Source: Roseiarcus sp963770035 (GTDB lineage Bacteria > Pseudomonadota > Alphaproteobacteria > Rhizobiales > Beijerinckiaceae). From it: DNA of 64,000 nt. Below are positions 8,955-17,708 of this stretch, in pieces. Made by a program: the position numbers and the translations under genes. The stretch is taken from NCBI GenBank assembly GCA_963770035.1, contig CAVYON010000020.1:158795-222794 (forward strand). The letters are read 5' to 3'. The first letter of the stretch is position 1, and every line of letters starts with the position of its first letter. The notes under the pieces were generated by a model. It saw only the letters and a list, made by a program, of their open reading frames with translations. It searched no databases and was not told where the DNA came from.

Positions 8955-9410
8955 ATGGCCGCATTGACAGTTAACGGACGGCGAACGACGCTCGACGTCG
9001 AGCCCGACATGCCGCTCCTCTGGGCGCTGCGCGACGAGCTTGGCCTCGTCGGCACGAAATTCGGCTGCGGCGCGGGCCTTTGCGGAGCCTGCACTGTCAT
9101 CATCGACGGTGAAGCGGTGCGCTCGTGTCAGACGCCGGTGAGCGCCGCCGACGGAAAGACCGTGCTTACGATCGAGGGTCTGGGCGAAAAGGGGCTTCAC
9201 GCCGTCCAAAGGGCCTGGATCGAGGCCGATGCGCCGCAATGCGGCTATTGCCAGTCGGGCCAGGTTCTGGCGGCGGTCGCGCTGCTGGCGAAGAACCCGA
9301 GCCCGAGCGACGCCGACATCGACTCGGAGATGACCAACATCTGCCGGTGCGGAACCTATCCGCGGATGCGGGCGGCCGTTCATCGCGCCGCCGAACTGAT
9401 GAAGATCTGA
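8955..9410 (+). CDS. (2Fe-2S) subunit of a xanthine-oxidase-family molybdenum hydroxylase (IorA-like)
   Basis: 151 residues. Carries two [2Fe-2S] clusters that take electrons from the molybdenum subunit encoded next. Plant-ferredoxin-like cluster ligands are C38, C43, C46 and C58 (FGCGAGLCGACT...RSC). The helical-domain cluster ligands are C96, C99, C130 and C132 (QCGYCQSGQ...ICRCGTY). Closest to isoquinoline 1-oxidoreductase alpha subunits and other two-subunit aldehyde/N-heterocycle dehydrogenases without a FAD subunit. GGAGGCGCAGCGTC precedes the ATG. Only 12 bp separate it from the large subunit, so the two form an operon. Confidence 0.92.
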   Translation: MAALTVNGRRTTLDVEPDMPLLWALRDELGLVGTKFGCGAGLCGACTVIIDGEAVRSCQTPVSAADGKTVLTIEGLGEKGLHAVQRAWIEADAPQCGYCQSGQVLAAVALLAKNPSPSDADIDSEMTNICRCGTYPRMRAAVHRAAELMKI

Positions 9411-9422
9411 CGGAGGCGCGCC

Positions 9423-11591
9423 ATGACCATCGCTTTCACCCGCCGCGCCGTCGTCCAGGCGGCTCTTTCCGCCGCCGGCGGACTCGCCGTCGCCGCGTTC
9501 GTTCCCGGATGGGCCGTGGCGGGGGCCGCCGCGTCCGGCGAGCCCTGGGGGTCCGACGCCGCTTTTGGTTCTGAAATCGGCGCTTTCGTCGTGGTCGAGC
9601 CGGACAACACAGTCGTCCTGCGCGTCGCCAAGTCCGAAATGGGCCAGGGCGTCCTGACGTCGCTGGCCATGATCCTCGCCGAAGAGCTGATGTGCGACGT
9701 CTCCAAGGTGCGGGTCGAATACGCCTCCGCCCACCGCAACCTGGCGGACCATAATATCTACCAGTCAATGGGGACGGGCGGCTCGTCGTCGGTGCGGCGC
9801 TCGCGCGTTTTCCTCCAGCAGGCGGGCGCGTCGGCGCGCGAGCGGCTGATCGCCGCGGCCGCCATGCGTTGGGGCGTAGCGCCCGCGACTTGCGCCGCCG
9901 CAGGCGGGATCGTCCGGCACGACGCCTCCGGACGCGAAGCGACCTACGGCGAGCTCGCCCCCGAGGCGGCCCAGACCCGGCTCGCGGCCGAGCCGGCGAT
10001 CAAGACGCCGGAACATTTCAAGCTGATCGGCCTCCCCCTGAAGCGCTTCGATACGCCGCTCAAGGTTACGGGCGCGGCGCGGTTCGGCATCGACGTGAAG
10101 CTGCCGCGGATGGTCTATGCCGCCGTGGCTAATTGCCCGGTATTCGGCGGCGCGCTCAAGTCCTATGACGCCTCCAAGGTCGCCGGGCGGCGGGGCGTCC
10201 TCGCCGTCCTGCCAGTCACCAATGGCGTCGCGGTCGCGGCCGATAATTTCTGGCGCGCCAAGCAGGCGCTGGCCGCCCTGCCGGTCGAATGGGATTTCGG
10301 GCCCGCCGGCTCGACCGACAGCGCTGAGTTTCGCGCCGAATATCGCGCCGCGCTCGACGGACCGATGGCGGACGGCGGCGGCCATGGCGACGCCGCCGCC
10401 GCCTTCGCGTCGCCCGCAAGGCGCGTCGAGGCGGTCTATGAAGTTCCGTACCTCGCCCATGCGCCGATGGAGCCCTTGAATGCGACGGCCCATTGGACGC
10501 CGGACCGGATCGACGTCTGGATGGGGACGCAGGCCCCGGAGTTCGCGATCGAGCTTGCCGCCAAAGCTGGCGGCGTGGACCCGCTGAATGTGTTCGTCCA
10601 CAATTGCTTCCTCGGCGGCGGCTTCGGTCGCCGGGCGGTCAATGACGAACTGACCCAGGCGGTCGAAGTCTCGAAGGCGCTGGCGCGCCCTGCCAAGGTC
10701 CTCTGGACGCGAGAAGAGGACATTCGCTCCGATCGCTACCGGCCGCAGGCGGCGCTGAGGATGCGGGCGGCGCTCAAGGACGACGGTTCGCCCGCGGGCT
10801 TCGAGTTCGCCACCGCGGTCGGCTCGATCACCCGCTCGCTCGGCTGGGGCAAGGTCGAGAACGGCGTCGAACGGCAGGCGATCGAGGGTCTCGCCAACTG
10901 TCCCTATAGCGCCGACGCCCTCAAGGTGCTGGTGAATCTGAAGAACACCCACGTGCCGGTGATGTTCTGGCGCTCGGTCGGCTCGTCGCAGAACGCCTTC
11001 GCCGTCGAAAGCTTCATCGACGAGGTCGCCCACGAGGTCCGCCAGGACCCGCTGGATTACCGGCGCGCGCTGCTCAAGGATCGGCCCGACTTTCTCGCCG
11101 TGCTCGACGCGCTGGCGCAGAAGGGCGATTGGGGCAAGCCGCTGCCCAAGGATGCCGGACGCGGCCTCGCCATCCACGAGAGCTTCGGCACGATCGTCGG
11201 CGAGATCGTCGAAGTTACGGTCAAGGACGGCGACGTCAAGGTGCAGCGGGTGGTCGCCTGCGTCGACTGCGGCCACCTGGTCAATCCGCTGACTGCCGCC
11301 ATGCAGATCGAGAGCGCGGTGCTGTACGGCCTGACCGCCGCCCTGTTCGGCGAGATCACCATCAAGGACGGGCGGGTGGAGCAGGGGAATTTCGACACCT
11401 ACCCGATCGCCCGGATGGCCGACGCGCCGGTGATCGAGACGCACTTTGTCCTGTCGGGCGGCGAGAAATGGGGCGGCCTTGGCGAACCCGGGACCCCGCC
11501 GATCGCGCCGGCGGTCGCGAACGCGATCTTCGCCCTGACCGGCAAGCGCGTTCGCTCGCTGCCGCTAAAGAACGCCGCGCTTGGGGTATAG
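9423..11591 (+). CDS. Molybdopterin-binding large subunit, IorB-like, Tat-exported
   Basis: 722 residues. Catalytic subunit of a two-subunit molybdenum hydroxylase. The N-terminus TRRAVVQAALSAAGGLAVAA is a twin-arginine signal, so the complex is assembled in the cytoplasm and exported to the periplasm. Family motifs include SEMGQGVLTSLAMILAEEL, FLGGGFGRRAVNDE and GEPGTPPIAPAVANAIFALT, where the Glu of GEPGTPP is in the catalytic position typical of the family. The real substrate (aldehyde or N-heterocycle) cannot be read from sequence, and no cytochrome c partner is adjacent. Electrons probably pass through the 2Fe-2S subunit to a respiratory carrier. Confidence 0.9.
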   Translation: MTIAFTRRAVVQAALSAAGGLAVAAFVPGWAVAGAAASGEPWGSDAAFGSEIGAFVVVEPDNTVVLRVAKSEMGQGVLTSLAMILAEELMCDVSKVRVEYASAHRNLADHNIYQSMGTGGSSSVRRSRVFLQQAGASARERLIAAAAMRWGVAPATCAAAGGIVRHDASGREATYGELAPEAAQTRLAAEPAIKTPEHFKLIGLPLKRFDTPLKVTGAARFGIDVKLPRMVYAAVANCPVFGGALKSYDASKVAGRRGVLAVLPVTNGVAVAADNFWRAKQALAALPVEWDFGPAGSTDSAEFRAEYRAALDGPMADGGGHGDAAAAFASPARRVEAVYEVPYLAHAPMEPLNATAHWTPDRIDVWMGTQAPEFAIELAAKAGGVDPLNVFVHNCFLGGGFGRRAVNDELTQAVEVSKALARPAKVLWTREEDIRSDRYRPQAALRMRAALKDDGSPAGFEFATAVGSITRSLGWGKVENGVERQAIEGLANCPYSADALKVLVNLKNTHVPVMFWRSVGSSQNAFAVESFIDEVAHEVRQDPLDYRRALLKDRPDFLAVLDALAQKGDWGKPLPKDAGRGLAIHESFGTIVGEIVEVTVKDGDVKVQRVVACVDCGHLVNPLTAAMQIESAVLYGLTAALFGEITIKDGRVEQGNFDTYPIARMADAPVIETHFVLSGGEKWGGLGEPGTPPIAPAVANAIFALTGKRVRSLPLKNAALGV

Positions 11592-11613
11592 GCCGCTGTA
11601 GACGCGGTCGATA

Positions 11614-11631
11614 GCCCGTCGAGAGACGGGC
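11614..11631. terminator. Hairpin between convergent genes, possible terminator
   Basis: GCCCGTC-GAGA-GACGGGC: a perfect 7-bp stem with a GNRA-type GAGA tetraloop, between the convergent iorB-like and yqeY genes. Only a weak T-tract follows, so the terminator function is an inference. Confidence 0.45.
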
Positions 11632-11679
11632 GTCCTTCTGGACGACCTATGGACCGCGTCCCGCGCTCGGCTATAGCCG

Positions 11680-12150
11680 CTATCCGCCCGCCAGCAGCGC
11701 TTTGACGATCGCGCTCGCCTTGGCGAAGTCCATCTGGCCGGCGTGCGCCTCCTTCAGCGCGCTGACCACTCTTCCCATGTCCTTGACGGTCGCGGCGCCG
11801 GTCGCGGCGATGGCGGCCTTGGCGGCGGCGGTCACTTCCTCTTCGCTCATCTGCCTGGGCAGGAATTCGCTGATCACCGCGACCTCGGCGTTCTCCTGGG
11901 CCGCGAGTTCCGCCCGGCCGGCCTCGGCGTAGATCGCAGCCGACTCCTGGCGCGACTTGAGCATCTTGGTGAGCAACGCCAGTTCGTCGGAGCGGCTGAC
12001 GATCTTGCCTGCCCCGCGCGCCTCGATCTCCCGATCCTTCAGCGCCGCCATGATGAGGCGGAGCGCGCCGACCCGAACCTTGTCGCCGGCCTTCATCGCC
12101 TCTTTCATCTGCGTGCTGACGATGTCGCGTAGCGGCTGAGAGTCAGCCAT
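11680..12150 (-). CDS. GatB/YqeY domain protein
   Basis: 156 residues: MADSQPLRDIVSTQMKEAM ... ISEFLPRQMSEEEV ... MDFAKASAIVKALLAGG. This is the stand-alone YqeY domain, homologous to the tRNA-binding tail of the amidotransferase subunit GatB; its own role is not settled. ATG 12150 gives the normal family length. The in-frame extension to 12390 would run into the divergent carA promoter and coding region and is rejected. Head-to-head with carA, 70 bp apart, an arrangement seen in many alphaproteobacteria. Confidence 0.88.
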   Translation of the reverse strand: MADSQPLRDIVSTQMKEAMKAGDKVRVGALRLIMAALKDREIEARGAGKIVSRSDELALLTKMLKSRQESAAIYAEAGRAELAAQENAEVAVISEFLPRQMSEEEVTAAAKAAIAATGAATVKDMGRVVSALKEAHAGQMDFAKASAIVKALLAGG

Positions 12151-12220
12151 GTTTTCGCCTCGAAATGTTATCGGGCGCGTCGCTTGACGCGCCGGTTGGC
12201 GGGCGCTTAAGCACAGCCGC

Positions 12221-13462
12221 ATGGCAAGCGCAACACTCTCCCCATCCCAGGCCCTGCCGGACGACGGGTTCGCTCCCGGCTGGCGGCCGCGCGTCGCCAC
12301 CGGCGTTCTGGTGCTGGCGAACGGCGAGGTGATCGAAGGCTTTGGCGTCGGCGCGGCCGGCTCGGCCGTCGGCGAGGTCTGCTTCAACACGGCGATGACC
12401 GGCTATCAGGAGATCCTGACCGATCCCTCCTACGCCGCCCAGATCATCACCTTCACGTTTCCCCATATCGGTATCGTCGGCGTCAATGCCGACGATATTG
12501 AGGTCGTCAACGGGGCCGCCGCGACCGCCGCGGTCGGGGCGGTGTTCCGCGCCGATCTCGGCGAGCCGTCCAACTTCCGCGCCCGCGGGCGGCTCGACGC
12601 TTGGTTGAAGAGCCGCGGCGTGGTCGGGCTCGCCGGGGTCGACACCCGGGCGCTGACGACCCTGATCCGCAAGACCGGCATGCCGAACGCCGTCATCGCC
12701 CATGCGCCCGACGGCGTCTTCGACCTCGACGCCCTGCGCGCTGAGGCCCGGCGCTGGCCCGGCATCGACGGCATGGACCTCGTGCCGCAGGTCGGGACGA
12801 CGCAGCGCTACGACTGGGATGAGACGAGCTGGACGCTGGAGCATGGCTACGGCCGGCGGAGCGAGACGCGGTTCCACGTCGTCGCCGTAGACTACGGGGT
12901 GAAGCGCAACATCCTGCGCCTGCTCAACGACTGCGGCTGCTCGGTCACCGTCGTGCCGGCGACGGCGACGGCCGACGAGATTTTGGCGCTGAAGCCCGAC
13001 GGGGTCTTTCTGTCCAACGGTCCGGGCGATCCGGCCGAGACCGGCAAGTACGCCGTCCCGACCATCCAGGCGCTGCTCGAGACCAGGACGCCGGTGTTCG
13101 GCATCTGCCTCGGCCACCAGCTCCTCGGGATCGCGGTCGGCGGCCGGACGATCAAGATGCCGCAGGGCCACCATGGCGCCAACCATCCGGTCAAGGACTT
13201 CACCACCGGCAAGGTCGAGATCGTGTCGATGAACCACGGCTTCGCCGTCGACCGCGAGAGCCTGCCGGGCAATGTCACGGAGACCCACGTCTCGCTGTTC
13301 GACGGCTCGAACTGCGGCATGACGCTGACCGACCGCCCGGCCTTCTCGGTGCAGTACCACCCGGAGGCCTCACCCGGGCCGCGCGACAGCCACTACCTCT
13401 TCCGCCGCTTCGTCGGCCTCATGGAGGCGGCCAAGGCGGGGAAGGCGACGACGGCCGCCTGA
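12221..13462 (+). CDS. carA: Carbamoyl-phosphate synthase small subunit
   Basis: 413 residues. Glutaminase subunit that supplies ammonia to CarB for arginine and pyrimidine synthesis. N-terminal CPSase_sm domain (GEVCFNTAMTGYQEILTDPS). C-terminal class I amidotransferase with nucleophile C296 in FGICLGHQLLG and His/Glu in QYHPEASPGP. The family's conserved NHGFAVD is present. carB does not follow; the gene is separated from it here, which is common in rhizobial genomes. Confidence 0.96.
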   Translation: MASATLSPSQALPDDGFAPGWRPRVATGVLVLANGEVIEGFGVGAAGSAVGEVCFNTAMTGYQEILTDPSYAAQIITFTFPHIGIVGVNADDIEVVNGAAATAAVGAVFRADLGEPSNFRARGRLDAWLKSRGVVGLAGVDTRALTTLIRKTGMPNAVIAHAPDGVFDLDALRAEARRWPGIDGMDLVPQVGTTQRYDWDETSWTLEHGYGRRSETRFHVVAVDYGVKRNILRLLNDCGCSVTVVPATATADEILALKPDGVFLSNGPGDPAETGKYAVPTIQALLETRTPVFGICLGHQLLGIAVGGRTIKMPQGHHGANHPVKDFTTGKVEIVSMNHGFAVDRESLPGNVTETHVSLFDGSNCGMTLTDRPAFSVQYHPEASPGPRDSHYLFRRFVGLMEAAKAGKATTAA

Positions 13463-13732
13463 GCGGCGCGGTCGCGGGAGGGCTGGGTCGCCGCCCGGGT
13501 CCCAAAGCGCCCCGTCGGCTGAGGAGGGCGAGGTGCGCACAGATTCGTCGGCGAGGCCGATTTCAAGGACTTAGGCGCCAAAACGTGCAACTTTTGCGCG
13601 CGCCAAGGGAGGGAAGCCGCTGCAGGTGCAGCCTATTATACAATAGATATCGGTTATATTGCCGCGGCGCTGGGAAATTGCGGTTCAACTGGCGGCATAC
13701 GCTTCTTTAGCACTTTCTGATTAGTTCTTTTT

Positions 13733-13751
13733 GGTGATCCCGCGGGTCACC
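13733..13751 (+). promoter_or_regulatory. Near-perfect palindrome directly before the chemoreceptor start
   Basis: GGTGATCCCGCGGGTCACC can fold into a hairpin with one T-T mismatch. It ends three bases before the ATG at 13754, where the ribosome-binding site should be, and no Shine-Dalgarno is seen. It could limit translation or be an operator. An AT-rich promoter-like stretch (TTATACAATAGATATCGGTTA) lies at about 13632-13655; the rest of the gap after carA is featureless. Confidence 0.35.
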
Positions 13752-13753
13752 GA

Positions 13754-15694
13754 ATGGGAGCGCGATTCGAGGCAGCCAGCATGCCCGACTTTCTTGGAAC
13801 CGCGATAACGGGACATATGGCTTGGCGGAGCCGCTTGTTGACCGCAATTCAAGACAGGAACCCGCCGGATCCCGCTGGCGTTCGGTCCGACTGCAATTGC
13901 GCCCTTGGCAAATGGCTTTACGGGGAGGGGAGGCAACATTCTCAAAGAAGAGAATACACCTGTGTTCTGGAGGAGCACAAGGAATTCCATAGAATCGCTG
14001 CTTCAGTCATTGACTGTATTATTGCTAATAAACTCGACGAAGCAAAGAGTTCTGTTGAAAATGGCGCGTTTAGACACCAGTCAAGAATAGTTATAATGGT
14101 CATTGACAATCTTCGCAGTGTATTATCTGGTAAGCCGCCAAAAAAAGTGAACTTAATAAATAATATAAAGATCAGTAGAAAGCTAGAATATGGTATTGGA
14201 GTGGTAGTTTCCCTCCTAATATCGGCCGACCTATTCCTTATTTTCAAAATCAGAAGCGCAGGATACGGGTCAGACCAAGCCGTAACACTTCAGATAGCGG
14301 CAGCTCTCGGCGCCGCCGCCATCGCCATGTCTTTGGTCGTCTTGGGTTGGTGGATCCATAGCCATATCATCGCGCCGGTCATTGAGCTCACGCGAACAAT
14401 ACTGGCGCTCGAGAGGGGGGACGAATCGGTCGAGGCGCCGACGTTGTGGCGACAGGATGAGATCGGCGAATTGGCCGAAGCCGTGCAGGCCTTCAAGGCG
14501 GGCGCATCGGAAAAACGTCGCGCCGACGCGGAATCCGCCGCCCATCGCGCCGCCGCAGAGGCCGAGCGAGAGCGAACGGAGGCGCAACGCCGCCAAAGCG
14601 AGGCTGAGCAGACAGAGGTGGTCAACACGCTGGCCGACAGCCTCGGAAATGTGGCGAAAGGGGATCTGACGACCCGCATCGAGGTGGAGTTCAAGGGCCG
14701 CTATCAACAAGTCAAGACGGATTTCAATGCGGCCATCGCTCGGCTCGAGGAAACGATGCAGGCCGTGACTGACAGCACGAGGGAGATCCGCGCGGGGACG
14801 CAACAGTTGTCGACGGCGGCCGACGACCTGTCGCAGCGCACCGAGCAGCAAGCCTCCAGTCTCGAACAGACCTCCGCGGCGCTGGAGGAAATCACCGGGA
14901 CGGTGCGAACATCCGCCGAAGGGGCGGCCCACGCTCGTGACGTGGTCGCCTCGGCCGACAAGGAATCCAAGAGCAGTTCGCTTGTCGTTCGCGAGGCGGT
15001 CGGCGCTATGGACGGCATCGCGAAATCGGCGAGGCAGATCAACCAGATTATCGGCGTGATCGATGAGATCGCGTTCCAGACCAATCTGCTCGCCCTGAAC
15101 GCCGGCGTCGAAGCCGCGCGCGCCGGCGAGGCGGGCCGGGGTTTTGCCGTGGTCGCCTCGGAAGTGCGCGCGCTCGCCCAGCGCTCGGCCGAAGCCGCCA
15201 AGGAAATCAAGGCGCTGATTTCCACGTCGACGGCCGAGGTCGACCACGGAGTGAAGCTCGTCGGCGACACCGGCAAGTCGATCGAGCGGATGATGGGGCA
15301 GGTGAGCGAGCTCAGCGGCGTCGTCGGCGCGATCGCCACGGGAGCCACGGAGCAGGCGGCGCAGCTCGGCGAAGTCAACATCGCCACAAACCAGATGGAC
15401 CAGATGACACAGCAGAATGCGGCGATGGTCGAGGAGTTGACTGCGGCGACCCATTCGCTCTTCCAAGAGACCGAGCGCCTGTCGAGCCTGATCGGCCAAT
15501 TCCAGCTCGGCCGAACGGGCGACAGCGGCTCCCTCCGCCGCAAGTTGCAAGACGTTGCGCCGCATGCCTTCTGCCAGCCGGCGCAAGCCCATGATCGTTC
15601 CACGGCGGAGCCACGCCTGGCGGCAAGCACCCCACGCCCCGAGGCGCTGAAGCCGGCAGCGCGACCGGCGCGGCTGGCTTCGACGGCGGCGTGA
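13754..15694 (+). CDS. Methyl-accepting chemotaxis protein with N-terminal zinc-binding CZB domain
   Basis: 646 residues. The N-terminal ~125 residues form a CZB domain: GHMAWRSRL, CNCALGKWLYGEG and HKEFHRIA supply the His-Cys-His-His pattern known to bind zinc and sense hypochlorous acid or zinc. Two membrane helices follow (about 138-160 and 178-200), then HAMP, a second HAMP-like linker (LGNVAKGDLTTRIEVEFKG) and the signalling hairpin (IDEIAFQTNLLALNAGVEAA) that contacts CheA/CheW. A CZB domain in front of the membrane segments is unusual, since it is most often C-terminal. Bases about 13935-14275 are far more AT-rich than the rest of the gene. The start could also be ATG 13781. Confidence 0.88.
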   Translation: MGARFEAASMPDFLGTAITGHMAWRSRLLTAIQDRNPPDPAGVRSDCNCALGKWLYGEGRQHSQRREYTCVLEEHKEFHRIAASVIDCIIANKLDEAKSSVENGAFRHQSRIVIMVIDNLRSVLSGKPPKKVNLINNIKISRKLEYGIGVVVSLLISADLFLIFKIRSAGYGSDQAVTLQIAAALGAAAIAMSLVVLGWWIHSHIIAPVIELTRTILALERGDESVEAPTLWRQDEIGELAEAVQAFKAGASEKRRADAESAAHRAAAEAERERTEAQRRQSEAEQTEVVNTLADSLGNVAKGDLTTRIEVEFKGRYQQVKTDFNAAIARLEETMQAVTDSTREIRAGTQQLSTAADDLSQRTEQQASSLEQTSAALEEITGTVRTSAEGAAHARDVVASADKESKSSSLVVREAVGAMDGIAKSARQINQIIGVIDEIAFQTNLLALNAGVEAARAGEAGRGFAVVASEVRALAQRSAEAAKEIKALISTSTAEVDHGVKLVGDTGKSIERMMGQVSELSGVVGAIATGATEQAAQLGEVNIATNQMDQMTQQNAAMVEELTAATHSLFQETERLSSLIGQFQLGRTGDSGSLRRKLQDVAPHAFCQPAQAHDRSTAEPRLAASTPRPEALKPAARPARLASTAA

Positions 15695-15725
15695 CGGGGG
15701 CTGTTGGCGCGCCGCACATGGCGCC

Positions 15726-15852
15726 CGCCCGCTTGCGTTGGGCGGGAGGAACGCCGGCGTCGGTTTTCACTTTCGGGCCCTCATCCGTCGCCTTCGGCGA
15801 CACCTTCTCCCCGAGGGGGAAGGGGCGCCTGAGGCTTTTGGGCCTATTCCTT
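15726..15852. repeat. Dispersed repeat, copy 1 (partner at 19258-19384)
   Basis: About 127 bp shared with 19258-19384 in the same orientation at roughly 85-90% by eye, including the perfect core GGGCCCTCATCCGTCGCCTT (15775 onward). The core contains the small hairpin GTCGCC-TTCG-GCGAC. The copy abuts an IS66 remnant here and a DUF559 gene remnant in copy 2, so it may derive from the 5' end of such a gene. Confidence 0.7.
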
Positions 15853-15859
15853 TCAACAC

Positions 15860-16018
15860 CCGAGGCTTCTTCTTCAGCCCGTCGCTCGACGGCAGCTTGG
15901 AGCTGTTGGAGCTGTCCAGGTTCAGCCGTCGCCGGAGCTCGGCGTTCTCGGCTCGAAGCGCCTCGATCTCGCATCTGAGCGAATCGATCAACTTCACAAC
16001 TTCGGGCGGAAGAACCAT
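15860..16018 (-). pseudogene. IS66-family transposase, N-terminal remnant
   Basis: 53 residues beginning MVLPPEVVKLIDSLRCEIEA, then a leucine/alanine coiled coil, then LDSSNSSKLPSSDGLKKKPR, the conserved NSSKPPSSDG N-terminus of IS66 TnpC-type transposases. Downstream the frame runs into the dispersed repeat, so the catalytic part is gone. Confidence 0.75.
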
Positions 16019-16515
16019 CCGACCCTTAAGTCAGAAGTCCGAGTCCCTGTCTCGCAAAATCCTAGCCCCGCAATCAATCTTGCCTCGGATGTGACATTTC
16101 GGACTCACCCCGGCTTGGCAGTTACGTCCAAATGCAAGCGTCGCCTTGGCAGCGAGGCCGGGAAAGCCGGACGGCGTGACAAATATCATTGTGATACAGT
16201 TATATTTTCTTTAATTCCATCACGACGGCAGGGAATTGCTGCGCCCTCAGTCCGCGCGGCCCCGTCACGACGCCTTCTCCCCGAGAGAGAACGGGCGCGG
16301 CTTCCCCGCCTCCTTAAGGGAAAGGTGAGCGCGAAGCGGCCGGCCGCGGTTTGACCATGGCGGCCTGCTCGGGCCAGGTCGTTGCTCCGACGTCGGCGAC
16401 AAGACGCCTCGAATGAAAAGGCTTGTCAGAAGCCCGAAAATGGATCACTTTCTCAAGTCTTCGGTCCGCCAAATTCGCAACGTCCAGTCAATTTCGTAGC
16501 ACGAGGTTGGAGCCG
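16019..16515. other. Intergenic region, no gene recognised
   Basis: About 500 bases. A patch at 16180-16225 is AT-rich (ATATCATTGTGATACAGTTA) and may hold a promoter for the following gene. Bases 16260-16330 resemble the CTTCTCCCCGAGAG intergenic palindrome family seen elsewhere in the window. Nothing else is recognised. Confidence 0.4.
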
Positions 16516-17517
16516 ATGGGATTCGAAGTCCTTCTTTTCGATAAGACGAAAGGCGAATGGAAGATAAAGGCCGGCGGCGACCGCCCGTTTGACACTGAAA
16601 CTTACACATCTGTTGTTTCGTTGACGAAGTCGACCAAAAGTTTGCTGGGCGAAAGCCATCTGACATCCTATGACATCAGTGTTGCGACGGGAACACAAAG
16701 CAGTACGTATAATCTTTGCCATCTCGTCGGCTTGAATTGCATGGCCACCATGGTTAGAGAATATCTAAACGAAAATATAAACTTGTACCAATTCATCGAA
16801 ATGACTGGAGCGGTCTACTTCCCATCGAATATGGTTTTGGTCGTTCCCGCTTCCTGCATCGCCTACCTCAGTGACTGGGCGCGGTTCGTTATCGAACAAC
16901 TCAAGGTCATCACGAAAATACCGCGCAAAGGAATTCTCGTCACCCAGAGTGCGTTGCAGATAAGCGCCGCGGTGGGGATGGCGAACAGGCTGCTCGAGGT
17001 GATGAACAACGCGCGCCATAACCTCCGGTACGGCGACCCATCGACAAATAAGAGCATAAGCAGAAATCTTGACCCGCGAACGGCCACCGGCTGGACGATC
17101 GAACCTGTTCGAGTTTTGGAGCACATTTTCAGCCGTTACTTCCTTGGCCGTGAGCTTGCTTCGATCGAGACCGCTTACGCGTTCTATACGATCGAGGACT
17201 ACCGCGCTCTGGCCCCCGATTTTCAAAAACATACGCACGATACGATAGAAAGTCGGTCCGCGAAGCAGCCGAAGCTCATTCAACAGGGGTCGTTTGCGTC
17301 GCTTTCCGACCAGGTCGTCGCGCAAACAACCACCGCCGCGCGCAATCCCCTGATGGGAACTCCACACAAGTTTTATTCGCCGCTGCGCAAGAACAGGTGC
17401 TGTGGGTTCACCGGCGCCCTGTTGCTGCAATTGATCGGACTGATTGTCATCGTGGGTTATTTGGGGCCAATGTTCGGCATCAGTTTCTTCGGCGGTCCGA
17501 ACGTCGCGGAGCTCTGA
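16516..17517 (+). CDS. Orphan protein with a C-terminal membrane anchor, unknown function
   Basis: 333 residues, family not recognised. The soluble N-terminal part is mixed alpha/beta (MGFEVLLFDKTKGEWKIKAG; ALQISAAVGMANRLLEVMNN). A segment near residues 90-125 (LVVPASCIAYLSDWARFVI) is hydrophobic. The C-terminus has a basic, Cys-containing stop (LRKNRCCGFTG) followed by one strong membrane helix (ALLLQLIGLIVIVGYLGPMF), so it is probably tail-anchored. ATG 16516 is chosen because GGAG lies five bases upstream; an in-frame extension to 16423 has no such signal. GC content is lower than the surroundings and the gene sits between mobile remnants, suggesting acquisition by transfer. Confidence 0.6.
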   Translation: MGFEVLLFDKTKGEWKIKAGGDRPFDTETYTSVVSLTKSTKSLLGESHLTSYDISVATGTQSSTYNLCHLVGLNCMATMVREYLNENINLYQFIEMTGAVYFPSNMVLVVPASCIAYLSDWARFVIEQLKVITKIPRKGILVTQSALQISAAVGMANRLLEVMNNARHNLRYGDPSTNKSISRNLDPRTATGWTIEPVRVLEHIFSRYFLGRELASIETAYAFYTIEDYRALAPDFQKHTHDTIESRSAKQPKLIQQGSFASLSDQVVAQTTTAARNPLMGTPHKFYSPLRKNRCCGFTGALLLQLIGLIVIVGYLGPMFGISFFGGPNVAEL

Positions 17518-17584
17518 GGCGTCTCGCTCGGCGCCCGGCTTCCTTCCCCCCTCAGGGGACGGTGGACGGATTGATGTGTTGTGC

Positions 17585-17637
17585 GGGTCAAGGCTGGCGC
17601 TTCGCGCCCCCGCCTCCGGCGGCTTCGGCCTTGACCC
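17585..17637. repeat. Cloverleaf-like inverted repeat beside the IS110 transposase
   Basis: GGGTCAAGGC (17585-17594) pairs perfectly with GCCTTGACCC (17628-17637). Between them are two smaller perfect hairpins, GGCGC-TTC-GCGCC (17596-17608) and CCGCC-TCC-GGCGG (17610-17622), giving a three-way-junction fold. It lies 70 bp beyond the stop codon of the transposase. It could be a structured RNA, a transposon end or a terminator. Confidence 0.5.
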
Positions 17638-17708
17638 CGTCCGCCCACCGGTCGTTTTGGCCAGCAAGCGGTCGGCGCGATGCGCCGACCGTCGGCCTCG
17701 CGACGTGC

